NCBI GenBank assembly: GCA_033557835.1
Contig: JAWQRO010000405.1
Span: 1 to 39,672 of the forward strand
Length of the DNA stretch: 39,672 nt
Direction: 5' to 3'
DNA from: Helochares maculicollis
Taxonomy: Eukaryota > Arthropoda > Insecta > Coleoptera > Hydrophilidae
Part shown: positions 21,454 through 30,763 of the stretch, piece after piece
Numbering within the stretch: the stretch's first letter is position 1
How the letters are laid out: every line of letters starts with the position of its first letter
Position numbers and translations under genes: made by a program
Notes under the pieces: generated by a model
The model's input: the letters and a program-made list of their open reading frames with translations, nothing else
Database searches by the model: none
What the model was told of the DNA's origin: nothing

Positions 21454-24400
21454 ATGTCGGGAGATGTCAGAAAGCGGAGGGAGAAGAAGCGCAAGAAAGG
21501 TAAGACCTACCATTTATTCGTTTTTCGTTTTTCGCTTAATCTCACCGGTCTATTTTTGTAACCGCTTCCATTTGGCAATGCCAGCCCGAATAATATTCGG
21601 CTCCGCCACAACCAGCTTATTAACGATAAGATTCTTGGTCGTCAGACGTGATCTAGAGCGAGAGCTTGGACCGAGGGATCTTGGCCGAATTATAATTAGA
21701 TTAGATTAGATGCGAGTTATTTTAGCCGAGCACGTGCTCTTTTTTGCCCAATTTTGACGCATTTCTTTATTTTCTTTCCTCAGAAGATTCGGTGGATGAC
21801 GTGGTGGCCCAAGCCGCCGCTCACCATCACCATGCGGCGCCGCCGCCTTCGATGAACGACGACATCACCATCCATGTCCACAAGGAGAGCTCCACAGGTG
21901 GAGGTATCTGCGCGAAATTCGTATTTTTCATCCTCCTGGCGATTTTGGCGGTGCTCATCGGCTTGATCATCACGGAACATCGGGGCCTCACCGACTGTAA
22001 GTGTTTCCAACTAACCTCACTTTGCAGTTTCCCTAGATCCTCTCCACTTTTAGTTCAGTTTCGTTGGGTTGTTACAACAAACCACGGATCACTTTCGCCC
22101 ACCTCTTGCGAAAGTTAACCGACCGAATCGCCTTATTGGCGCAGCGACGATTTTAATGCGAACAGGGAACACTTTTTGTCGAATATTTACGACTCTCCAA
22201 CATTGCTTTTGACTTACTTCAAGTTAAGTGGGCGAATTTCTAGACATCGGTTCAGTGACAAATAAAAATCTCCTTTAACTGTATTATTAATCACACCATT
22301 AAAGAACAACTCTACAAAGATTTTCGTTTCCAGTGGACACGGTAGACACAGAATCTCGATTCTCGCAATTATTTGACGGTTGGACTGAGGAAAAAGGACA
22401 CCATGATGACCACGACGAACCGGAACATTTGGAGGAAGGCGATTCTCACGAAGATGAAGACGATGGGCATGATGACGGACATGATGAAGGACACGAGGAA
22501 GACGATGACCATGATGACGACGATGATGATGATGATGAAGAGGCATCTGAGCAAGACGTTTCCACCGTCGTAGATGATGAAAGCGTACAGGAAGATGACG
22601 AGGCTACCGAAGAAGAACCTACTGAAGAAGAGCCTACCGAAGAAGATCCCACAGAGGAAGAACCTACTGAAGAAGAGCCCACTGAAGAAGATCCCACAGA
22701 GGAAGAACCCAGTGAAGAAGATCCCACGGAGGAAGAACCCACCGATGAAGAAGCCGAACCTACTGAAGAAGACGTAGAAGCTACCGAAGAAGATCGCGAG
22801 GCTTCTGAGGAGGATGAGATCGAAGCTACTGAAGAAGAAAAAGAAGCTACCGAAGAAGACAATGACGTGACCGAAGAAGAAAAGGACGCAACGGAAGAGC
22901 AAGATGAAAGCAAAGAGGTCGTCCGGGGAGCTCGGGCGAGTGAGGAAGTAGATGAAGATAGAACTCACGACTCGGTTCCCAGCGCAAGTGGCGAAGAAGA
23001 AGATATCGAAGCAAAAACCGATGCTAGAGCCGTAAGTACAAATGTCGCCTTTAACCTGCCCTTACTTACCTGCCGCTTGCTTCGTAGGGAACAAGTCCAA
23101 CCAAACAAGAAACAAGAGAGGACGAATCGGAGAACGAAGAGCCCCACACGGAAACGACTGAAGGAGTCGGAGGTAAATGTCACTATTTTCTTACTAATTT
23201 TCACATTGGGCTATGTCCGATTGTACCCCACAAAGAAACCGATCAAGTGAAGTTCTAACCGACTGTGATTTATGCAACCAAAAATGCGAGGTGTAGTCAT
23301 TTGTTTTCTAAAGCCTCACCGTTTCCTTTTGTATTGTTTTGTCTTGCAGTTGCAATTCCACGTTGTATTTTTTCTGTCGTAGACTTTTTCAGTAAAAACT
23401 AATCACTTTGAAACTCAATTGCGAATTAAAACTGTCAACTACAAAGTAAAACTGTTAATTACGAACTGAAACTGTCAATTACAAAGAGAAACTATCAATT
23501 ACAAAGTAAAACTATCAATTACAAAGTGAAACTGTCAATTACAAAGTGAAAGTGTCAATTTCAAAGAAAAACTGTCAATTACAAAGTGAAACTGTCAACT
23601 ACAAAGTAAAACTGTTAATTACGAACTGAAACTCAATTACAAAGAGAAACTATCAATTACAAAGTAAAATTATCAATTACAAAGTGAAACTGTCAATTAC
23701 AAAGTGAAACTGTCAATTAGAAAGTGAAAATGTCAATTAAAAATTGGAAAGGCCATCTATGATCGAAAATGAGCACTTGCAAATTAAAAATGTACATTTG
23801 CAAATTTTTCAACAGCCGTTTGCGACTTTTAATATCGGCAGCGATATTGTCGGAGCATCTTAGTTTGTCTCGAGTCTTGATCGTAAACGTATTGTAACAT
23901 TGTGAATTGGTGTAAATCAGGAAATGCAGAAATTAATCGCTGCTGTATGTTACAGTGGCGAAAATTGGAGTCGGCGCCGCACTTTTGGTAGTGGCGTACG
24001 TTGTTTTGGTTAGGAAATGGAGAACTGGTTGGTAACTGTAGTGAGCATGCCGTTTTTAGTACCTAGCATTAGACCTACCAAAAGTCAAAGCGATAAACAA
24101 AGATTGGCGAAATTTTCCAGTCCTGGCAAAATTACAACCAGTCGTGTCAAATCGTACCCGGTAGTAACAAATCGTACCTAATCGGGACAAATAATACCTA
24201 CCTAATGGTAGCAAATTATGCCCAGTCGCGGAACGTTGAGTTGATCGCGGCCAAAAATATGCGCCGCATCATCTAATCTCATCTAAATTACACATCGCAA
24301 TTGCTTGCCATGGCAAAACCACTACGTCCATGGCAAAATTAGTGTCGATTCTGTATTTTTCCACCCGTCAGAGAATTTTTGGCACGATTGGTACTGTATG

Positions 24401-27400
24401 TGTCTTGCGCTTTCCTTTAAATGGCAACTAACAAAATTTTTGCATTTCCTGATATGTGTGCCTTACTTTCATGTATTTAGTTCTTATCAAACACTGTTAA
24501 ATGTTTTTTGTAACTCTTGGTTTTACGCTTTCGTTCTACTTTTTATGTTTAGTGTTGTAATTTAATAATACTACCGGGCTGTCCTGTTTTTCCTTTGTAA
24601 CGTTTCGATATCCTGGTAATTTTTATAAATCCAATCATCAAATAACCCGGCCTTCATGGGTAAGTCGATGATCTATAGTTAAACCAAGAATCTCTGGTTA
24701 AACCAAGACTCGCTGGTTAATCCAAGAATCTATGGTTAAACCAATGATCTGCGGTTAAACCAATGATCTGTGGTTATCCCAACGAACTGTGGTTAACCCA
24801 ATGATTATGGTTAAATCAATGATCTACCTGATCTAGTGATGTACCAATGGTCCATGGGTAAACAATTGATCTGTGGATAACCCGGTGATCTATCAGTATA
24901 CCAGTGACTTATTGATAAATCGACGGCCTATGGGTAACCTAACTATCCGTCGGTAACTCGGTGATCTTAAGCTGATCAGTTAAGCAACTGAGTACTCTTT
25001 TGAGATTGGGTGATCCTCCCATCAGTCAGTTCATGGGATAATGCGATGATTGTTAGGTAATCCGGTGTTATTTGAGGAGTTCGGATAACTCTGTATAAGA
25101 TCAGAATTTATGATGATTTAGATGGCAAAGTCGAAGAACAGAGAGTCCCAGATTTAACGCGACGCAACACCATCGTTCCTCCGCCGCCTTTAGAGCAAGT
25201 GGAGCAGGAATTGGAGATCGACGAGGAGGAATACTCCGACGAGGAAGGATTGGAAAGCGAAGATGAAATAACGATACTCCCACAAACTAGAGAAAAGTAC
25301 CAAGTGCTGCGTTCCACCTACATGAGAAGCATGACGCCCGAGAGTGACGATTACCCTCTGGAAGATGAAATCAGAGGGACCCGGGTAGGCCACGGGCCAA
25401 CGAGTCAGATGACCCAGCCTCCGCAGAGTATCCAGCCCCAAATGCGTCAAACTGCTCAGCCTCAGATTCGCCAAACCGCCCAACCGCAAATCCGTCAAAC
25501 CGTTCAGCCTCTAACCCGTCAAACTGTTCTGCCGCAAAGCACGCAGCAAAAACCGCCGGATCAAACTTTCCCTCAGATGGGGCAAACCTCTGCGCCCACT
25601 GCAACCTCTCAAACCCCACAAGCGTCCCGTCTGATTCATACTTCGCAACCCCGTCAGCCTTCGCCGATTTCGCACCCGGCACAAATGCGCCCGGTTCAGA
25701 CCTACGAGCAATACGAAGACGATGATAATATTGATTACGACGACGAGGAAGAAGAAGATGAGGAAATCGAGCCCGACGAAGAAATCGAACCCGACGAAGA
25801 AAATGATCCCGAAGAAGATCCGGACGAAGATTCGGACATCGACGAGGAGCTTCTGAAGAAGTTGGAAGCCAAATACGGCCGCTTGCACCAAAGGGCCCAG
25901 AATGAAGAGGAGGAGGAAGCAAGCGAAGAAGACGAAGATGAAGATTTGGGCTCTTGGAAACGTAACATAGTTTCTTAAGTAATATCCTATTTCTGCATTC
26001 TATTATTATAGTCAGTCTAGTTTTTGCGTCATAAGCGTTTTATAGTCTCAACAAATCTGGTGTCTCCATTCAACATTCAGGACGTTACTCATCGAAATGC
26101 TATGTAGGTATTTTTTATCGTTCTAACTGTATACGCACGTATGTAAATACGTTATACAAGTATGAGTACAGGACTGTTGAGTGGAGACTCCTGATTTTTT
26201 TAAATTGAAACAAATTGATGATCTAGGTTTAGTTAAACGTAACTTTCACTTGCTCGGAGCCGGAAATGGCATCTTTGTAGTATATTTTTTATACAAATAA
26301 ATAAGCACGAGTGACAAAATCTTGGGTACTGCTCTTAAAGCAACTATTGTGAGTCTTCGATGGTGTCAACATCTTCCGTTAAACAACATTTCGGTGTTCT
26401 GTAGACTGATTTTGTTCTTAGGAGTGGAAGCCACGCCCGATGCTACGCCGCAGCAATCTGACGATGAAAGAGGAACCGACAGTTACAAATTGGCAAACAT
26501 AACGAACATAGGCGATAATGAAGTTAAAGAAAAATTAGACGAAGCTGACGCACAAGTCCATGACGTAAGAAACTTTGACAATGTATTACTAGCGCTAAAT
26601 ATGGTAAAAGGCAATTTTTTAATATCTACTCTTGTTATTTTATCAGGTCTAAAATTCCTTTTAAAATTTTATTAAGCTCATCCAAATATCCTTTCGGTTT
26701 GAGAATCGACACCTAGGTGTCGCTGTGTGATTTTGATTTAGTTTTCAATTATTTAACAAAGAATTTTTTGCTCAATTAGCAACTATTGCCTAAATAATAT
26801 TAAAATGGAATGTTCAGCGCTGACTAAAGTATTTACTAACGTTTTCTCCGATACGACCTCGCTTTTGTTAGAGAATTTTTGTTCAAGCTGGTTGTTCTAT
26901 AACCCAAAATTTCCACTTTTATGTCAAATTTGGTCAAATGTTTTGATTTTGAATTAGAAATTTGGCATTCAAAACGACTTCTCGTTGTAAACGTTCTGCT
27001 TTGTGAGTGCTATCGTGACATAAATTCTAACAAAAGCCGCTTTTGGTGATAAAAGTGTTTTTTGAAGAAAAATGCTTTGATGTAGCAAGCGCTTGATTAA
27101 TACAAAACTGTTCAGGTTTAGCTTAGAGTGTCTTTCATGTACATATTTAATTAAGTTTAAGTCGTAAAACATTTTTGGTACGAAAATCTCACACGCCATC
27201 GATTGTTTTTGTTACCGTTCCGCACTTTAACACCATAACTAACGAAAAGAATCGATGCAATCGTTTGATTGATTCGTTTTTAACGGCGAGTTGCAATAAT
27301 TTCCCCGCTTACCTTTCACGTTCCCCGTTCCTGTCTTTCTCTTTACTCGAACACAACAAGTATATCTGGTGATTCTCCCACATATTTAGTTTTAGTGTTT

Positions 27401-30135
27401 TCAGCAGGTTTTGAGATTTGCCTTCTTTTGTTTATTTACTATAGTTACACAACTAATACGATTAATGAGTGATTTTGTTGTGTTTTCCTGAAATTTCCTA
27501 TTAACAGAACCCCACAGAGGCTATAAAACTTTACCAAAAGATCCTAGAAAGCAAACCTATGTCCCCTAGGGCTAGATATGGAATCGCAAGGAGTTACGAT
27601 CGTAGGGTCGAATTAAATCCCACATTGGAATTGGTTTGGGAAGCCATAAATAATTATTTGCTTGTTTTGAAAGCAAACGATGTTCCGGACGCTCTGTATG
27701 TCGACACTGCTGAGAGGGCTTTGAAACAACTACGAATGGTCGGTAAGTTTTTAATTAATCTGCCGTTTGCATTTATTTTTATAGTGCCTCAATTCTTACG
27801 TATGAACAAAGAGGTTCGCTTGGGGCACCGTGAATGGTGTTTCTGTAGATTTGCCCACGGGGCAGATCGTTCGATTCGCAGCTTAGCCCAGTTTTCGTCG
27901 ATGTCCACGGCCTACTAAAAATGGAGTTTTTAACATTAAAAAAATGGCACTTCTGGTGCTCCGATCGCATTGACAATTTGTATCTGTCATTATTTGGAGA
28001 CGTTTTAGACGTGCACGAAATTTCAACTTGATAACTCTATTCTAACGACTCGTTTACTTGAAAAAATCTGGACTGTCTCCACTCATCATGCACGTAGACC
28101 GTTTAAGGTGGAGGACTTACATTTGAAATGTGGATATTATCACAAAATCGTAGCTCTGTATCAAGTTTTAGGTCATGCAGCACCACCGAAAGTACCCATT
28201 TACCTTCATAATTTAGAAAATGTTTCAAGTAAACTACTCTTTAAAATTATGCTATCAAGTTGAAATTTCATGCATGGCTTAGACGTCACGAAAAAATGAT
28301 AGATGCAAATTTACAGCTTGATCGAAGTGTTGGAAATGCCATTTTTTAAGTTTTTTAGTTACTAATAATCGCAGGAATGTTGAGTGGAGACACTCCAGTT
28401 TTTTTGTTAATTGCATTAGTGGGCTAAGGTGACGCTCTTAATTGAAGCTCGAATTGACCGTGTCGAAGCCTCGAGTGCAACCTTTTGCCATACAAAATGT
28501 TTGCTTTACTGTCGATTACTTTTTCTAAACAAATGTGATCGAGAATTAGTAAGATGGACAGAAAACTCTTCGTTTCTGCATCACGACAATGCACGTTCTC
28601 ACCCTATTGGCCAGATTTACTTCCTTGTGCATAATGGCTGTTCCCGAGTCTCAAAAAGCAACTCCGAGAACGTAATTTCGCCTTCAAGCGGAATCGAAGC
28701 AGGAAATCGACTTTGACGACTGTTTCAAAACCTGCAACGACCATTGCCAAAGTATATCTGGAGGGGTTACTTTGTAGCGGATGAAACAAATTTGGAATAA
28801 CAATTGAGCACTTCCGGTTTATTTAGAAAGTCTTATAAGTTTTTGATCACAACAGTTTGTTTGTACGAAGACGTATATTGCGGAGGCATTCGCTTTTTTC
28901 TAAATTAAACACGTTGATATGACTACAATCTAATAATTGGAATTTTTATGTGACTTTAAGGTCGATATAATTTGGTCATCACGGTCCAACAATGGTTGAT
29001 CGACAGGTTTCCCGAGGACTTCACGTTTAAGAATCAATTGGTCGTCACCTACTTAACGATAAACAAGTAAGTGCTTTATATATGAAACTCAGAGATTCGT
29101 TTCGTCAAAAAAATTGATTAAAAATCAAGGAATGCAATTAAGAATACAGTATAATAAATTTAAACTAAGAGTAACACATTTTGACCCGACGATAATTAAA
29201 ACTACTTTTGGAAAAGAACAAATTTTCATTAGGATTCTTGAATAAAATGCCAAAATCTTTTTAGGGTGCCCGAAGCCCGCCAATTGCTCCTCAAAATTCT
29301 ACAAAATTCGCCCGACGACGGTTTCGCCCTCGTCCATTATGGGTTCATCCTAAAAACCACCGACAACGACCTGGAAGGCGCCATCGAGTACATGAAAAGG
29401 GGCATCGAAACCAAAGAGCCCGGCGTAATCGATGGGCGCTTCTACTTCCACCTGGGCGACGCTTACGCCCGATTGGGCCGGCAGGAAGAGGCCACCAAAG
29501 TGTACGAAGACGGGGTAACGAACAATCTCTTCCTCTCCAAATACCAACGGAGCCTCTACAACGTGGACCGTCTGACCGGAAAACCCTGGTGGGACATCGA
29601 TGAAACCCCGTACGCGGAATTCTTTCGCATCCTAGAACGGCACTGGCTGCAGATCCGCAACGAAGGTCTGTCCGTCTTGAACGAAAAGGGTTACTTCAAA
29701 GACGAGTCGGAAAATCTGAAAGACGTCGGAGATTGGAAGCAATTCGAGCTGTTCGCGAGAGGGGCGAAGAACAAAGACAACTGCAACAAATGCCCGTTTA
29801 CCTGCAGCATCGTGGAAGCCCTGTCCGACGCCAGGAAGTGCAAGAGAGGTCAGATAAAGTTCAGCGTGATGCATCCGGGGACCCACGTTTGGCCCCACTG
29901 CGGGCCCACCAACTGCCGGCTCAGGGCCCATCTCGGCCTGAAAGTCCCGCCGAACACTTTCATTCGAGTCGCCGAAGAAACGAGGAGTTGGAAACAAGGG
30001 AAAGTTTTTATATTCGACGACAGTTTTGAACACGAAGTGTGGCATAACGGAACCGAGCTCCGATTGGTACTTATAGTGGACGTTTGGCATCCGGAACTGA
30101 CGGCAACCGAGAAAAAGAACCTTCGCCCAATTTGA
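21454..30135 (+). CDS. Asph: Asph: aspartyl/asparaginyl beta-hydroxylase, type II ER membrane 2-oxoglutarate dioxygenase
   Basis: Exons: 21454-21499, 21784-21996, 22334-23031, about 25100-25961, 26422-26564, 27508-27742, 28961-29066, 29265-30135. If exon 3 joins at 25100 the phases all agree and the protein is 1057 residues; the left edge of the 25.1-kb exon is uncertain (25077, 25080, 25100 or 25105). Order: short basic cytosolic tail; membrane helix at about residues 59-79 (FVFFILLAILAVLIGLIIT); a very acidic stalk with repeated TEEEP/TEEDP units; a Gln/Pro-rich stretch with QPQIRQT repeats; a TPR-like segment (EAIKLYQKIL); the catalytic domain. The last exon carries HPGTHVWPHCGPTNCRLR (iron His, codon 29896; 2-oxoglutarate Arg nine residues on) and SFEHEVW followed by RLVLIVDVWHPEL (second iron His and second Arg ten residues on), spaced as in human ASPH (H679, R688, H725, R735). 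The family hydroxylates Asp/Asn in EGF-like domains in the ER lumen. Confidence 0.95.
23088..23172 (+). CDS. Asph: Asph cassette exon, optional
   Basis: Acceptor TTGCTTCGTAG and donor GAG|GTAAATG bound 85 bases that continue the phase-0 frame of the preceding acidic exon, encoding an acidic peptide starting GTSPTKQETREDESENEE. It ends in phase 1, which does not match the best acceptor of the 25.1-kb exon (25105, phase 2) but does match the membrane exon at 23956. It is therefore probably used in the short isoform. Confidence 0.55.
23409..23745 (+). repeat. 20-bp minisatellite in an Asph intron
   Basis: Units of ACTGTCAATTACAAAGTGAA repeat about 16 times. A 160-bp (8-unit) higher-order copy is visible from ACTGTCAACTACAAAGTAAA at 23431 and 23591. 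Confidence 0.92.
23956..24035 (+). CDS. Asph: Candidate alternative terminal exon of Asph encoding a second hydrophobic segment
   Basis: After the acceptor TATGTTACAG, phase-1 reading from the 23172 donor gives VAKIGVGAALLVVAYVVLVR followed by KWRTGW and stop TAA (24033-24035). This is an uninterrupted hydrophobic helix followed by basic residues, a form expected for a C-terminal membrane anchor and unlikely by chance in AT-rich intron DNA. The predicted isoform would keep the N-terminal membrane helix and acidic stalk but lack the dioxygenase, like vertebrate junctin/junctate forms of ASPH, with an added second membrane span. This is inferred from the sequence only. Confidence 0.45.
24659..25070 (+). 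repeat. 19-bp minisatellite in an Asph intron
   Basis: About nine recognisable units like GGTTAAACCAATGATCTGT from 24665 to 24840, decaying to scattered GGTAA/GTGATCT pieces up to the 25.1-kb exon. Its decayed end lies directly against that exon's acceptor region. Confidence 0.85.
26052..26200. mobile_element. Small inverted-repeat element (MITE-like) in Asph
   Basis: The left end AATCTGGTGTCTCCATTCAA and the right end read on the minus strand, AATCAGGAGTCTCCACTCAA, are inverted repeats bounding about 150 bp with no ORF. Confidence 0.6.
27905..28375. repeat. Repeat A inverted pair in Asph intron 7
   Basis: A plus-oriented fragment (about 27905-28060) faces a minus-oriented one (about 28110-28375), so this stretch can fold back on itself over roughly 130 bp. 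Both are more diverged than the arrays. Confidence 0.65.
28062..28406. mobile_element. Second inverted-repeat element of the same terminal type
   Basis: Ends TCTGGACTGTCTCCACTCAT and, on the minus strand, ACTGGAGTGTCTCCACTCAA match each other and the 26.05-kb element. Its interior is mostly a minus-oriented repeat A fragment, so the two families are physically linked here. Confidence 0.6.
28500..28805 (+). pseudogene. Degenerate mariner transposase relic in Asph intron 7
   Basis: Short pieces in shifting frames match the mariner C-terminal half: LHHDNARSH (second catalytic Asp motif), then WPDLLPC and WLFPSLKKQLRERNF (third Asp region, the Asp lost), and finally RGYFVADETNLE before a stop. 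No terminal repeats were found. It is older than the 8.3-kb copy and of a different subtype (CDxWLF-like rather than SDYHLF). Confidence 0.7.
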
Positions 30136-30763
30136 CGCAACGATTGTGATTTTTTTATTTTTTTATGATTGCATTGCAGAATGAACCTAGTCTGTTGACA
30201 TGATTATTTAATAAAATTATTTTATTATAATCCCGTGAGTTAATTATTGTTTGTCCCCCGTACGAATAACGTCGCCAAATTTCTAACTTCAATCCATCGA
30301 ATGAGCCGAGATGAAAATGACAGTATCAAAGATTCTACTTTAATTACTTCTGAAATTTCAGGGACGGATTCGGAATTTTTAAAAAAAATTAAGATTTACC
30401 TTCTCATTACTCTTGAAACTAGCTTGGTCGAATGCGAAGCAAATACAAAAATACTGTTAGGGACGGGATGCATAGCCGAGTGTCAAGAAATCAAAATCTC
30501 GCAAGTTATTAAAATTATTTATAAAAATACACGTCTTAACAATCTAATAAATATTTTATAAATACTAATAAATAACTAAGGGCATTACATCGACCAACAC
30601 TTGATTGTTGCTATAAGTGATAATCAATTTAGAGGATCAATGACGTAACATACAGACTAAAGCAAATAAACATAACGACACTAAAATACCATTAAAATTA
30701 GCTCTAAAACAAATGCGTCCGATACCTAGATTATAAATAAAATATGTGTTAGTGGAAGATTCG
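30136..30763. other. Tail-to-tail spacer between Asph and Uhrf1, with an unassigned 86-codon ORF
   Basis: The spacer is 628 bp. A plus-strand ORF from the ATG at 30301 to 30561 would encode MSRDENDSIKDSTLITSEIS and 66 more residues. I recognise no family. Its AT-rich codons and position just past the Asph poly(A) signal argue against a gene. Confidence 0.15.
30210..30215 (+). terminator. Poly(A) signal of Asph
   Basis: AATAAA 75 bases after the Asph stop codon, followed by T-rich sequence. Confidence 0.6.

Noticed and set aside
22369..22968. Antisense Phe/Ser-rich ORFs opposite the Asph acidic exon
   Set aside because: They are the reverse complement of GAA/GAG/GAT-rich coding DNA; the plus-strand exon has correct splice sites and phase.
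23409..23745. CRISPR-like array (regular 20-bp repeats)
   Set aside because: The repeats are contiguous without unique spacers, and the DNA is intronic and eukaryotic; it is a minisatellite.
25371..25968. Antisense ORFs opposite the Asph Q/P-rich and acidic exon
   Set aside because: Low-complexity shadows of the coding strand.
30301..30561. 86-codon ORF after Asph, with a weak resemblance to ENY2-like helical proteins (SLVECE)
   Set aside because: The match does not extend to other conserved ENY2 positions, and the composition is that of AT-rich intergenic DNA.
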